The position numbers and the translations under genes are program-made. The notes below the pieces were generated by a model. It ran no database searches. It saw nothing but the letters and a program-made list of their open reading frames with translations, and had not been told where the DNA came from. From the NCBI GenBank assembly GCA_903943955.1, contig CAJAPZ010000175.1, forward strand, positions 1-62,896: a DNA stretch of 62,896 nt, written 5' to 3'. Below are positions 1 through 9,319 of the stretch, one piece after another (positions within the stretch are counted from its first letter, which is position 1; every line of letters begins with the position of its first letter). Origin of the DNA: an uncultured Actinomycetes bacterium. Lineage in GTDB: Bacteria > Actinomycetota > Thermoleophilia > Miltoncostaeales > Miltoncostaeaceae.

Positions 1-2430
1 CCCGACTTCGTGGCCGGCCACCCCGGGGAGACCGCCGACGTGGCACTGGCGCGTATCTGCGGCCATGCACTGCGGGATCGCTACCCCGATGGGCCCGGGC
101 GGGCTGAGGCCCTCAAGCGGCTGGATGAGGAACTTGGGCTCATCCGCCACCACGGACTCTCCGGATTCTTTCTGCTGCACCGCGACATCCTGGAGATCGC
201 ACGGGAGGTTGCGCTCGAGGTGCGGCCTGCAGGCTCCGCACGTCGCATGCTGCCGCCCGGCCGCGGGCGCGGATCGTCCGTGGGGTCGATCGTGTGTTAC
301 CTCACGGGCCTCTCGCATATCGACCCGATCGAAAGCGGACTCTTCCTCGGCAGGTTTCTCAACAAGGATCTGCGTTCGGTGCCAGACATCGACCTCGACT
401 TTCCCCGCGACGTCCGTGCGCGTCTCATCGAGGAGATCATCCGCCGCTATGGCCACGAGCATGCCGCGCTTGTGGCGGCATTCCCCACGTTCCGTGCCCG
501 CATGGCCATTCGCGAACTGGGGGCGGCACTCGCGCTGCCCCCCGCCGACATCGAGCGCCTCGCGCGATTGTCGGATGGCTGGTCGTCAGCCGAAGCGGTG
601 GAAGACGAGATCCGTCGCATGCCCGGTGGCGAGGACCGCCTGCAGTCACGTCGCTGGCGTGCGCTGGCATCGCTGGCCCGGGAGGCAGCGGGGATCCCGC
701 GGCACCTCGCCCAGCATTCGGGGGGAATGATCGTGAGCGCCACCCCCCTCATCGATCTGGTGCCGGTGGTACCTGCGGCATTCGCCGGCAGGCAGATCTG
801 CCAGTGGGACAAGGATTCCTGTGCCGATGCCGGGTTCGTGAAGATCGACCTGCTCGGCCTGGGGATGTTGAGCGCGGTGGAGGAGTGCCTCGACCTCATC
901 GCCACCGCGCATGGTCGGGCACCCGACCTCTCGCGCATCGGCTTTGACGACCCAGGTGTGTACGCCGAAATCCAGGACGCCGACACCATGGGTGTGTTTC
1001 AGATCGAGAGCCGTGCCCAGATGCAGAGCCTGCTGCAGACCCGGCCCGCAAACCTCGATGACCTCACCGTGCAGGTGGCGCTCATCCGCCCGGGCCCCGT
1101 GAGTGGTGGCGCCGTGCACCCCTATGTGGCCCACCGCCGGGCCCTTCGACGCGATCCCCACTTCATTCCGCCATACGACCACCCGCTGCTTGAGCCGGCG
1201 CTTCGTGAGACCCTCGGCGTCATCGTATTTCAGGAACAGGTACTCGAAGTCTCGATGGCCCTCGCAGGATTCACTCCGGGAGAGGCCGAGGACCTGCGCC
1301 GGGCGATGAGCCGTAAACGCAGTCGCACGGCGATGATGCGTATGTGGGAGCGCTTCCAGCAGGGGGCACGCGATCGTGGTGTTCCCGACCACACCATCCA
1401 GACGGTGTTCACCAAGTTGGTGGGCTTCTCCAACTTCGGATTCCCCAAGGCCCACTCGGCTGCGTTTGCTGTGCTGGCCTACCAGAGCGCGTGGCTGCGG
1501 CGGCATCACCCCGCAGAGTTCCTGGCCGCACTCATCAACGCCCAGCCCATGGGGTTCTATCCGCCCGCCAGCCTGGTGCGCGACGCCGGCCGGCGTGGCG
1601 TGCGCACGCTGCGTACCTGCATTCGCCGCTCACAGGTGGGGTGCACGGTGGAAGACGGGTCGGTGCGACTTGGCCTGGGCATGGTGCGCACCCTCGGTGA
1701 GGTACCCGCCCACCGCGTGGTTGACGAACGTGAGGCCCGCGGCCATTTCACCGGGCTCGCCGATCTCATTGCCCGCACCGGCCTGCGCCCGGAGCAGATG
1801 GCGATGATGGCCCGCGCCGGGACCCTCGACGCCTTCGAGGTGCCCGAGCGGGAGATGCTGTGGCAGGTGGCCACCCTCGCCCGGCCCCGGCGTATCGCAG
1901 GTGCAGAACAACTTCCCCTGCCGCTCGATCCGGCTGCCGCACCGCCGCTCCCTGCCCCCGACCGCATCGACCGTGTTATCGCCGAGTACGAGACCACAGG
2001 TGTCTCCACCGGCTGGCACCTGATGACCCTCATCCGCCCGGCGTTGCCAAAGGGCACCATCACCGCAGAGGCGCTCAAGAACACCCGCCACGGCACCGAC
2101 GTGATCGTGGCGGGAATGGTGGTGGCCCGACAGCGCCCCGCCACCGCCAAGGGCATCGTGTTCCTGCTCATCGAGGACGAAACGGGACCCATCAACGTGA
2201 TCGTGCGACCCGACCTCTACGAGGCCGAGCGGTCGCTGCTGCGAGCAGACCCCCTGCTGGTGGTGCGCGGCCGTCTGGAGCGCCGTGAGCGGGTGGTAAA
2301 CGTGCTGGCAACCGCTGTGGAGGCCGCACATCTGCCTGCGCGCGAGCCCGTGCCCCTCGAGACCACAGGTGATTCCCGTGTGCGCGCGGTGGTGCCCGCG
2401 GCCCAGAGCTTCGCCCGGGGGCGACGCTAG
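1..2430 (+). CDS. dnaE2: Error-prone DNA polymerase III alpha subunit (DnaE2), 5' end outside window
   Basis: Lesion-tolerant DNA polymerase of the SOS mutasome, normally working with ImuA/ImuB. The reading frame is already open at base 1, so the N-terminal PHP domain and part of the palm are outside the window; about 809 residues are seen of a family length near 1050-1100. The first GTG, at 10, is internal and not a real start. Catalytic aspartates are visible in PDIDLDFP (about 382-405) and FVKIDLLGL (about 834-860). A C-terminal OB-fold lies around VIVAGMVVARQRPATAKG (about 2101-2155). The QWDKD...KIDLLGLGML arrangement and compact C-terminus fit DnaE2 better than replicative DnaE1. The gene converges on the thiolase gene, and the two stop codons share CTAG. 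Any ImuA/ImuB partners would lie upstream, unseen. Confidence 0.93.
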   Translation, partial: PDFVAGHPGETADVALARICGHALRDRYPDGPGRAEALKRLDEELGLIRHHGLSGFFLLHRDILEIAREVALEVRPAGSARRMLPPGRGRGSSVGSIVCYLTGLSHIDPIESGLFLGRFLNKDLRSVPDIDLDFPRDVRARLIEEIIRRYGHEHAALVAAFPTFRARMAIRELGAALALPPADIERLARLSDGWSSAEAVEDEIRRMPGGEDRLQSRRWRALASLAREAAGIPRHLAQHSGGMIVSATPLIDLVPVVPAAFAGRQICQWDKDSCADAGFVKIDLLGLGMLSAVEECLDLIATAHGRAPDLSRIGFDDPGVYAEIQDADTMGVFQIESRAQMQSLLQTRPANLDDLTVQVALIRPGPVSGGAVHPYVAHRRALRRDPHFIPPYDHPLLEPALRETLGVIVFQEQVLEVSMALAGFTPGEAEDLRRAMSRKRSRTAMMRMWERFQQGARDRGVPDHTIQTVFTKLVGFSNFGFPKAHSAAFAVLAYQSAWLRRHHPAEFLAALINAQPMGFYPPASLVRDAGRRGVRTLRTCIRRSQVGCTVEDGSVRLGLGMVRTLGEVPAHRVVDEREARGHFTGLADLIARTGLRPEQMAMMARAGTLDAFEVPEREMLWQVATLARPRRIAGAEQLPLPLDPAAAPPLPAPDRIDRVIAEYETTGVSTGWHLMTLIRPALPKGTITAEALKNTRHGTDVIVAGMVVARQRPATAKGIVFLLIEDETGPINVIVRPDLYEAERSLLRADPLLVVRGRLERRERVVNVLATAVEAAHLPAREPVPLETTGDSRVRAVVPAAQSFARGRR

Positions 2431-3611
2431 AGCGCCTCCACCACCATTGCCACGCCCATGCCGCCACCCACACACAGCGCCGCGCAGCCCAGGCGGGCCT
2501 CGCGATGGCGCATCTCGTGCAGGAGCGTCACGAGAATGCGCGCGCCTGATGCACCCACGGGGTGCCCCAGCGCAATGGCGCCGCCATTGACGTTGAGCAC
2601 CTCACGGCCGATTCCAAGTTCGCGCTGCACGGCCACTGCCTGAGCGGCAAAGGCCTCGTTCACCTCAAACAGCTCAATGGCCCGGATGTCGTCCACACCG
2701 GCGCGGTCCAGTGCGGTGCGGATGGCCTGCACGGGGCCCATACCCATAATCTCGGGCGCCACCCCATTCCAGGCGTAGCCGAGAATGCGGGCCATTGGCT
2801 GCACGCCGAGCTCGGCCGCCCGGGCCTCCGACAACACGAGCATCGATGCGGCGCCATCATTGATTCCGGATGAGTTCCCCGCGGTCACCGTTCCATCAGC
2901 CCTGAATGCGGGTCTCAGTGCGGCGAGGGTCTCCACGGTGGTGTCGGGGCGCGGGTGCTCGTCGGTGTCCACCAGAACCGGGTCGCCGCGTCGCTGGGGC
3001 ACGGGAACGGGAACGATCTCGTCGGCAAAGTGCTTGCGCTCGAGCGCGAGCCCCGCGAGCCGCTGGCTCTCAGCAGCGAAGGCGTCCTGATCCTCACGGG
3101 TCACACCGAAGCGTTCCGCCACGACTTCGGCGGTGCCGCCCATGTGCTGATCGGTGAGTGCGCACCACAGGCCATCGGCGATGAGCGTGTCGCGTAGCGC
3201 CACGTCACCCATGCGCTGCCCCTGTCGAATGCCATCGGCAACGTGGGGCGCGCGGCTCATGTTCTCCATGCCCCCGGCCATCACCACGCCGGCATCGCCG
3301 GCGCGGACCGCCTGCGCCGCCATACCCACCGCACGCAGGCCGGATCCGCACAACATGTTGATGGTGGTCGCCGGGACGGAATCGGGTATCCCTGCCGCGA
3401 CTGCGGCCTGCCGGGCAGGGCCCTGCCCGAGGCCGGACTGCAGGATGCACCCCAGCAGAACGTCGTCCACCTGGTCGGCTGGCACCCCTGCGCGGACGAT
3501 GCTCTCGCGCATCACGATGGCGCCAAGTTCGGTCGCGGGAACCGACGACAGCGCACCCATAAAGGCGCCGATAGGCGTCCGGACCGCGCCGGCAATGACG
3601 GGGGTGGTCAC
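2427..3611 (-). CDS. Acetyl-CoA C-acetyltransferase (thiolase)
   Basis: Condenses two acetyl-CoA to acetoacetyl-CoA, or the reverse, in the cytoplasm. Length is 394 residues, normal for the family. The nucleophile Cys88 sits in NMLCGSG; the C-terminal active site has [21 protein letters not shown] (His) and the second cysteine in CVGGGMG. I chose GTG at 3611, which gives the usual N-terminus [15 protein letters not shown]; the frame stays open 36 codons further up but with low-complexity sequence. The start lies 4 nt after the stop of the IscA-type gene, so translation is probably coupled. Substrate range, biosynthetic or degradative, cannot be read from sequence. HEAFA is the commoner form of the third motif; here it is NEAFA, which also occurs in the family. 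Confidence 0.94.
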   Translation of the reverse strand: MTTPVIAGAVRTPIGAFMGALSSVPATELGAIVMRESIVRAGVPADQVDDVLLGCILQSGLGQGPARQAAVAAGIPDSVPATTINMLCGSGLRAVGMAAQAVRAGDAGVVMAGGMENMSRAPHVADGIRQGQRMGDVALRDTLIADGLWCALTDQHMGGTAEVVAERFGVTREDQDAFAAESQRLAGLALERKHFADEIVPVPVPQRRGDPVLVDTDEHPRPDTTVETLAALRPAFRADGTVTAGNSSGINDGAASMLVLSEARAAELGVQPMARILGYAWNGVAPEIMGMGPVQAIRTALDRAGVDDIRAIELFEVNEAFAAQAVAVQRELGIGREVLNVNGGAIALGHPVGASGARILVTLLHEMRHREARLGCAALCVGGGMGVAMVVEAL

Positions 3612-3615
3612 GGGG

Positions 3616-3936
3616 TCAGGCGGTGAAGGACTTGCCGCAACCGCACGACCCGGTGGAGTTGGGGTTATTGATGCGGAAACCCGCGCCCTGGAACCCCTCC
3701 TCGTAGTCGAACTCGGCACCGAGCAGATACGGCATGCTCAGGCGGTCGACGATCACGTGCACACCGTGCTGCTCCACCACCTCGTCGCCATCCGCCGCGT
3801 GGTCGAACGTCATCGAGTACTCAAAACCTGAGCAGCCGCCGGGAAGAACCTTCACGCGCAGCCCGGAGCCGGGATCGGCCTCGGTCGCGAGGATCTCGCG
3901 GAGCTTGTCACCGGCAACGGGTGTGAGGGTGATCAT
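3616..3936 (-). CDS. IscA/ErpA-type iron-sulfur cluster insertion protein
   Basis: A-type carrier that passes Fe-S clusters to apoproteins. It has 106 residues, the standard size, with the three conserved cysteines: one in GGCSGFEY (middle) and two in the C-terminal CGCGKSF. ATG at 3936 is preceded by a clear GGAGG (3944-3948), 7 nt upstream, which rules out the longer open frame that would reach back towards 4017. It is followed closely by the thiolase gene. No other isc/suf gene is in the window, so whether it behaves as ErpA, IscA or SufA is unresolved. Confidence 0.93.
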   Translation of the reverse strand: MITLTPVAGDKLREILATEADPGSGLRVKVLPGGCSGFEYSMTFDHAADGDEVVEQHGVHVIVDRLSMPYLLGAEFDYEEGFQGAGFRINNPNSTGSCGCGKSFTA

Positions 3937-4013
3937 CCAGCATCCTCCAAAGTGTCCAAACCGCGCGTTCATGCGCGAACCGGAGTGTGCCACGGCATGC
4001 GGATGGGGTCCAC

Positions 4014-5192
4014 TCAACCGGCTCCAACCACACTCCAGTCGGCGGTGGTGGAGTGACCCGCGCGGTCCCGGACCCGTGCGTGCAGGGCCAGAGTGCCCAT
4101 GGGAAGGGCAGATGCGCGGATCTGGAGGGTGTACGGAGTGATGCGGGCGCGACGGGTCATATCCACGCCGTTCACGGTGATCGTGGTGCGTGCCGGGTCG
4201 ATTCCGGTGCCGCCCGTCTCATCCGAGTACCGGATCGACAGCACTCCACGCACCACGTCGTGGTCTGCCGGCGTACGCGCCACAATGCGGGGGGCACGAC
4301 CCGGCACCTGCCGCCCGCGGGGGCTCGTGGGGATGGTGCGGCCGCCCCATGCAAGGGCCGCCAGCGAGGTGGCAAACAGCGATGTGGGCTGTCCTGATGC
4401 CACCCGCACGCCCCCATCAGCACGTTGCAGCACCTCCAGCGCTGCCAGCGGGCTCCCTCCTGATGCCCACACACCGCGGTCCGGACGCTCCCCGAGCGCT
4501 CTGATGGCCAGCACGGCCCAGGCGGTGGGCACGGCGGCACGGGCGAATGTGCCACCAGAATCCCGAAGCGACAGCAACCGCGCACGGGCGGCCACGAGTA
4601 CCGGGTCGCGCACGCCCACGCGGGCCGCCCGCAGCGCCTGCATCACAGTCGCCGTGGTCACCACGTCGGATTGCGGCGCACCGCCTGCAGACCAGCCGCC
4701 GTCGGGCAACTGCAACGATTGAAGTATTGCCACCGCACCCGTCACCCGGGGGTCGTCGGGAGGCACGGCAGCAGCAATAAAGGCCATCACACCCCACGCC
4801 GTCACCGCGGTGCCCCCCGGAAATGCACCATCCGCCGATCGCTGAGCCGAAACCCGGTCGGCCATTGCCGGATCGAGTGTGCCCGCGGCCCTCTGGGCCA
4901 TCGACAGCCGGAGCACATCACCGATGGCGTCACCGGGGAGCGCCTCAACGGCGTCCCCAAGCCCGAGACCAGCACCGTGCCAGGCCGAGGGATCCTCACC
5001 GGCACCCGCCACGGCCATTGCCGCCCACGCAGTATCCGCTGCCTGCCCGGGGCCGGCAGGACCGATGGCGCCTGTGAGGGAGTCCTGCCGGGCTGAAAGG
5101 TGATCGAGCGCCTTCTCAAGCGGCGAGGCCGCTGCGACCGGAGCGATACCCACCACGACGGCGAGGGCGATGAAGGCGATGGCGCGGCGCAT
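4014..5192 (-). CDS. Secreted protein with terpene-cyclase-like alpha/alpha toroid repeats and an Ig-like tail
   Basis: Function unknown. The 392 residues start with a signal peptide (MRRAIAFIALAVVVG..APVAAA). Residues about 25-290 carry repeats of the prenyltransferase/squalene-cyclase toroid type, with recurring TAWAAMAV, TAWGVMAF, TATVMQAL and TAWAVLAI helices and QLPDGGWS turns. A terminal region (about 305-392) looks like a bacterial Ig-like fold with a VRDRAGHS strand pair. The DxDD catalytic motif of squalene-hopene cyclase is not present, so it is probably not a cyclase; a binding or surface role is more likely. ATG at 5192 has AAGG about 8 nt upstream. It may be co-transcribed with the downstream IscA-type and thiolase genes, with a 77-nt gap. 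Confidence 0.7.
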   Translation of the reverse strand: MRRAIAFIALAVVVGIAPVAAASPLEKALDHLSARQDSLTGAIGPAGPGQAADTAWAAMAVAGAGEDPSAWHGAGLGLGDAVEALPGDAIGDVLRLSMAQRAAGTLDPAMADRVSAQRSADGAFPGGTAVTAWGVMAFIAAAVPPDDPRVTGAVAILQSLQLPDGGWSAGGAPQSDVVTTATVMQALRAARVGVRDPVLVAARARLLSLRDSGGTFARAAVPTAWAVLAIRALGERPDRGVWASGGSPLAALEVLQRADGGVRVASGQPTSLFATSLAALAWGGRTIPTSPRGRQVPGRAPRIVARTPADHDVVRGVLSIRYSDETGGTGIDPARTTITVNGVDMTRRARITPYTLQIRASALPMGTLALHARVRDRAGHSTTADWSVVGAG

Positions 5193-5287
5193 GCCCGGAA
5201 CCTTGCCCGACCGCGCCGGACGCGGTACTCCGCGCTGTCGCCCGATGACCTCGCCGGGGGCCCGGGAGCCGACAGTGCCGCGGCCGC

Positions 5288-6199
5288 TCAGGGGTGGTCA
5301 GTCCCACGGGCGTCAAGCAGTTCGCCAAAGCGCGTTGCACTGCGCAGTGCAAAGTCGCCGTGGTTGTTGTTGAACACCACCGCCACCTCGCTTGCCGCGC
5401 GGGCCATGTCCATCACCGGATCGATCCACTCCCCCAACTCCTCGTCGGAGTACTGCCAGTCGAAGCGCTCGGCCACGGTGCGACTGCCCTGCCAGGTCGC
5501 CGCATTGCGTCCATGCAGGCGCAGGTATGCCAGCCCAGGGGAGGTGACCTCCACGATGGGCGGCATCGCGCTTGCCACGTCAAGCCGCGGGGCATCAACG
5601 CATACCCATGCCGCATCGCGCTCCCCAAGCATCTCCACCGCCGCCTCGCGCTCGCCCGGTGCCGTCCACGAGGCGTTCCTGAACTCCACGGCGGTGCGAA
5701 GGGGTGACAGGCGCTCGATGATGCGCCCGATCTCTGCACGCTGCTCCGGACCCGACGTCACATGCGGAGGCAGCTGCAGCAGTACCGACCCCATCTTGGA
5801 CCGAAGCGGTGCGATCACTTCGACGAATGCATCAATGACCGCATCGCGAAGCTCGCGTGACGGCTTGCGAATGCGGCCCCGGCCGTCGGCCTCGTATGCC
5901 AGCTCGCGCAGCGGCTCGGGCAGCCGTGCCGGATCGGCCGCGTGCCCGCTGATCACCTGGTTCGCCTTCACGTGAAACCGGAAATCATCAGGTGTGCGCT
6001 CCGCCCACCCGTCCACGGTCGATCGGCGCGGAATGGCGTAGAAGGTTGCATTCACCTCCACCATGGGAAATTGCGATGCGTAGTACCGCAGCCGGCCCTC
6101 GGCGTCGTTCTTCACGTCGTCCGGGTACCAGCCCGCCTTGATGAACTCGGGGTCGGTCCACGATGCGGTGCCGATGCGGATTCCATCTGTCCTGCTCAT
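5288..6199 (-). CDS. DUF72 family protein (YecE-like)
   Basis: TIM-barrel-like DUF72 protein of 303 residues, cytoplasmic, with no established biochemical role. Family hallmarks are the N-terminal RIGTASWTDPEF, the conserved YASQFPMVEVNATFYAIP segment, FRFHVKANQVISGH, VLLQLPP, TAVEFRNASW, YLRLHGRN and the C-terminal VVFNNNHGDFA. The ATG start overlaps the ccmH stop as ATGA, so it is the last, translationally coupled gene of the operon that begins at the deoC-like gene. The association with cytochrome c maturation genes is positional only. Confidence 0.9.
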   Translation of the reverse strand: MSRTDGIRIGTASWTDPEFIKAGWYPDDVKNDAEGRLRYYASQFPMVEVNATFYAIPRRSTVDGWAERTPDDFRFHVKANQVISGHAADPARLPEPLRELAYEADGRGRIRKPSRELRDAVIDAFVEVIAPLRSKMGSVLLQLPPHVTSGPEQRAEIGRIIERLSPLRTAVEFRNASWTAPGEREAAVEMLGERDAAWVCVDAPRLDVASAMPPIVEVTSPGLAYLRLHGRNAATWQGSRTVAERFDWQYSDEELGEWIDPVMDMARAASEVAVVFNNNHGDFALRSATRFGELLDARGTDHP

Positions 6200-6642
6200 T
6201 CCGAGTGCTTGCGCAACTCATCTTCGAGGAGCGCGGCGTCCTCGGGCGAGATCTCGGGTGCCGGGGTCTCGCCCGCTCGCCTGCGGGCCCAGGCCCGGGT
6301 CACGAAGGGGATGGCGGCGAGCCCCACGACCACGAGAAGGATCGGCACGAGCCACGCCACCAGGTCAAAGCCCGACTTCGGCGGAGTGGCCAACACCTCA
6401 CGTCCGAACTCGGCCACGAGTGCATCGAGGATTTGTTCTTCCGACTGCCCCTTTGCCACCCGAACGGCGATGAACTCTTTGATGTCCAGTGCGGCAGGCG
6501 AGTTCGAAATATCGAGGGGCGTATTGCACGTGGGGCACCGCGTCTCGCGATAGATCTCCTGCGAGGTAACTCCCAGCGCAGGGGCCACCGCTGCGGTCAG
6601 GGCGACGATTGACAGCACCACCACGAGGGCGCGACGCATCAC
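6196..6642 (-). CDS. ccmH: Cytochrome c biogenesis protein CcmH-like (apocytochrome thiol reductase)
   Basis: Membrane-anchored thiol-disulfide protein that helps reduce apocytochrome c before haem attachment. The 148 residues comprise a signal peptide (RRALVVVLSIVALTAAVAPALG), a CPTC motif at residues 36-39 within RCPTCNTPLDIS, the helical family core (EEQILDALVAEFGREVLATPP), one transmembrane helix (about 93-115) and an acidic tail. The start is either GTG at 6642, overlapping the tlpA stop as GTGA, or the next codon ATG at 6639. It is paired with the thioredoxin-like TlpA upstream. CcmF, CcmE and CcsB are not in the window. Confidence 0.88.
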   Translation of the reverse strand: MMRRALVVVLSIVALTAAVAPALGVTSQEIYRETRCPTCNTPLDISNSPAALDIKEFIAVRVAKGQSEEQILDALVAEFGREVLATPPKSGFDLVAWLVPILLVVVGLAAIPFVTRAWARRRAGETPAPEISPEDAALLEDELRKHSE

Positions 6643-7238
6643 TTCTCCGCCAGAACCTGGTCAAGGGGCACAGTGATCTGCCGAAGCTCGGTGACCTGCC
6701 CGGTGATGTGGAGCGCGATACGGCCCTGCTTGTCGATGATGTACGTCTCCGGCACGCCGGTGGCCTCCAGATCGCGCTTGCTGGCATCGCTGCCGTCACG
6801 CAGCGATGGGTAGGTGATGCCGTACTCGCGAAGGAATGCCAGAGCATTCCCGCTGAGGTCCTGAAGGTCGAGACCGAGCACCAGGGCACCCTTGCCCCTA
6901 TAGCGCTCCCACGCGGTCTCGAAGATGGGGGCCTCGTCGCGACAGGGGCCGCACCACGACGCCCACAGGTTGAGCACCACGGGGGTGCCCTTGAGCGACG
7001 ACAGCGACACCCGTTGCCCGGCCGGCGGAAGCCCCGGACCGCTCACGAGCACCGGGAGCGTGATGTCGGGCGCGGGCGGGCGTTGCCCTGAGACCAGCGC
7101 ATCGTCAATCGCCGTTGAGCCCCCGCTGGCGGCGAGGCCCACCACGAGCAACGCGATGATGAGCACTGCCGCGACCCCGCCCGCAATGAGCCCGATCAGG
7201 CGCCGGCGGTCTGAACCGCTGTCGTCGGCCTCGACCAT
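6639..7238 (-). CDS. Membrane-tethered TlpA/ResA/DsbE-type thioredoxin
   Basis: Extracytoplasmic thiol-disulfide oxidoreductase, likely supplying electrons to CcmH or apocytochromes. It has 199 residues: a short cytoplasmic N-terminus, a membrane anchor (about 14-37), then an AhpC/TSA-like thioredoxin fold with WASWCGPC (Cys96, Cys99), the PVVLNLWAS strand and the cis-proline region in GVPETYIID. I chose ATG at 7238, whose A is shared with the TGA of the upstream beta-helix gene (TGATG). The frame is open further upstream, but that stretch lies inside the beta-helix gene and is arginine-rich. ccmH overlaps its end. The pair points to a system II-type or mixed cytochrome c maturation route. 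Confidence 0.9.
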   Translation of the reverse strand: MVEADDSGSDRRRLIGLIAGGVAAVLIIALLVVGLAASGGSTAIDDALVSGQRPPAPDITLPVLVSGPGLPPAGQRVSLSSLKGTPVVLNLWASWCGPCRDEAPIFETAWERYRGKGALVLGLDLQDLSGNALAFLREYGITYPSLRDGSDASKRDLEATGVPETYIIDKQGRIALHITGQVTELRQITVPLDQVLAEK

Positions 7239-8512
7239 CAGCCGAACGGTGCGTAGGTGGCGCGTGCGGTACCGAGCAGTGAGGTACCGAGAATGGCCTG
7301 CATCCCGCCCCTGATGCGGCGGCTCGAGGGCACCTTGGTCCACTTGCCGGCGCCACGCCACACGGCGGCGCCGCGGTCAAACCGCACCACGGCACGGCGT
7401 GATGCCACGACTGCGGTGGCACCGATGGAGAGCGCCGCACCGCTTCGGGCGCGGCCGCCAGCCGTCGGCGCCACGATTCCCATGCGCGCAGCGGGCACGC
7501 CGGATACCCGCACGGCCGAGGGCTCGCCGATGAGCGAGAAGCCCCCACCGGCATCGAGGCCGACGTATGCACCGCCGGTACGGGAGTCGGCGGTAAACAA
7601 CAGGTCACCCCCGCCATTGCTGCCGTCAAGGGTGATTCCCGAGAGACCGAATCCGCTGCCGTCACCCAACCGCACGCCTGCGCCGGTATTCCCCGACACC
7701 ACGCTCTCGCGAACCCCAATGCGCAGGCCACCGCCGCTCATGAGCACACCATTACGGGCATTGGATGACGCGGTGACCCCCACCAGCGAGATATCCGACG
7801 TACCGGAATCCTCGCTGGCGATGCCATCCACCGCGTTACCAGTGGCGCGAAAACCCGTCACATCGAGTCTGGTCACATCGTCCGCCAGGCGGAGGCCATC
7901 CTGCCCCGCCCCTGAGACCGAACCGCCGGTGATCGCATAGGGGCCGGCCGCGGTCAGCGACGTGAGGCGGATGCCATCGCGCTTGGTCGCCGTGACCACT
8001 GCATCTGCAATCACGATGCCGGTGCCCCCAGTCACCGCGATGCCGTCCACACCAGCGCCGTCCACTGCAATACCGCGCAGCACGATGCCGCCCTCGGCGT
8101 TGGGAGGCGTGACATTGATGCCGGTGCGCGCCGCACCCCGGCACACGATTCCGTCGAGGGTCACTGGCCCGCGCGTGATGTCAATGCATCCGCCGCCGGT
8201 GTCGTCTGTGCCCCCGGAGCCCGCGATCACGGCGCTGCCCGGAGGATCGGCCGCGACGGTGAGATTGCGCTGGGTGATTGCGGCGTCGCCATACGTGCCG
8301 GCCCCGATGGCGAGTGCCCACGGGCGCGCGTCTGATCCGCGCAGCGCCTGTACCGCACCGAGGGCGTCGCGGATGGCGTCGGCCCCCGACCTGGTGTCGA
8401 TGAGCGTGCCCAACTCGTCGTGTACCTCAACGGTGCCCGGAGTCGGCACCGCGCCCGCCGTGGCGGCTGCGACGGCAAGGAGCAGCGCTGCGGCTGCAAG
8501 GCGGCGGGTCAG
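7238..8512 (-). CDS. Secreted right-handed parallel beta-helix repeat protein, probable CTG start
   Basis: Function unknown. The protein is a long run of beta-helix coils (GIVLRGIAVDGAGVDGIAV, GIVIADAVVTATKRDGIRL, GVLMSGGGLRIGVRESVVSG and so on), as in polysaccharide lyases and surface adhesins, with no recognisable catalytic set. The first GTG, at 8449, would leave it without an export signal. The in-frame codons just upstream encode TRRLAAAALLLAVAAATAGA, a clear signal peptide, reachable from CTG at 8512. That CTG overlaps the trpC stop as CTGA and has GAGG (8521-8524) exactly 8 nt upstream. I therefore place the start at 8512 (424 residues). It sits inside the trp operon between trpC and tlpA. 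Confidence 0.72.
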   Translation of the reverse strand: MTRRLAAAALLLAVAAATAGAVPTPGTVEVHDELGTLIDTRSGADAIRDALGAVQALRGSDARPWALAIGAGTYGDAAITQRNLTVAADPPGSAVIAGSGGTDDTGGGCIDITRGPVTLDGIVCRGAARTGINVTPPNAEGGIVLRGIAVDGAGVDGIAVTGGTGIVIADAVVTATKRDGIRLTSLTAAGPYAITGGSVSGAGQDGLRLADDVTRLDVTGFRATGNAVDGIASEDSGTSDISLVGVTASSNARNGVLMSGGGLRIGVRESVVSGNTGAGVRLGDGSGFGLSGITLDGSNGGGDLLFTADSRTGGAYVGLDAGGGFSLIGEPSAVRVSGVPAARMGIVAPTAGGRARSGAALSIGATAVVASRRAVVRFDRGAAVWRGAGKWTKVPSSRRIRGGMQAILGTSLLGTARATYAPFG

Positions 8513-9300
8513 TCCGACGACCTCGCCGACCCGAGGAGCGCACGCACAGCCTCACCGGTGTCATCGCTTCGCATCAGCATCTCGCCCACGAGGATTGCAT
8601 CAACACCCGCCACTTCGAGGCGCTCAACGTCCGCGCGCGACGTGATACCGCTCTCGGCCACCACAATTGTTCCGGCCGGCGCATCCGGCAGCAGCCGCAG
8701 CGTTGTCTCCGGATCCACCTCGAGCGTATGCAGATTGCGGTTGTTCACGCCGATGATCTCGGCACCGGCCTCGATGGCGATCTCCATCTCGTCCTCGTCG
8801 TGCACCTCCACAAGGCAATCAAGCCCGGCGGCGGCGGCGATCTCCTGCAGTTCGACCAGGCGATCAGGGCTTACGGCGGCAACGATGAGCAGCACGGCAT
8901 CTGCCCCGGCAGCCCGGGCTTCGACGATCTGGTACTTCGTGACGATGAAATCCTTACGCAGCAGGGGAAGGTCACATGCGGCGCGCGCCTCGATGAGGTC
9001 GTCCAACGAGCCACCAAACCACGCACCCTCTGTGAGCACCGAGCAGGCCGACGCGCCACCGGCCTCGTAGGCCCGCACGATGTCGCTCACTGTGGCATCG
9101 GGACGGATAGGCCCCTTGGACGGGCTCGCCCGCTTCATCTCGGCGATCAGTGAGATTCCCTCGGCGATGAGCGCTTCGGAAAATGGTCGGCTCCGACGGG
9201 GTTCGATGCGCGCCTCGAGCGCCTCGATGGGAACCGCTCTGGCACGTGCATCGACATCAGTGCGCGTGCGCTCGATGACCTGGTCGAGAAACGTGGGCAT
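8509..9300 (-). CDS. trpC: Indole-3-glycerol phosphate synthase
   Basis: Converts CdRP to indole-3-glycerol phosphate in tryptophan synthesis. It has 263 residues, a full TIM barrel. Signature segments are SLIAEMKRASPSKG (catalytic Lys), RKDFIVTKYQI (catalytic Lys), LVEVHDEDE, IIGVNNRNLHT, VAESGI and ILVGEMLM. ATG at 9300 gives the usual MPTFLDQVIERTR start; the frame is open further up but that stretch lies within the trpD 3' end. It follows trpD by 19 nt, and its TGA overlaps the inferred CTG start of the beta-helix gene. trpF, trpB and trpA are not in this cluster. Confidence 0.97.
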   Translation of the reverse strand: MPTFLDQVIERTRTDVDARARAVPIEALEARIEPRRSRPFSEALIAEGISLIAEMKRASPSKGPIRPDATVSDIVRAYEAGGASACSVLTEGAWFGGSLDDLIEARAACDLPLLRKDFIVTKYQIVEARAAGADAVLLIVAAVSPDRLVELQEIAAAAGLDCLVEVHDEDEMEIAIEAGAEIIGVNNRNLHTLEVDPETTLRLLPDAPAGTIVVAESGITSRADVERLEVAGVDAILVGEMLMRSDDTGEAVRALLGSARSSD

Positions 9301-9319
9301 GTGGGGTGTGCTTCCCTCT

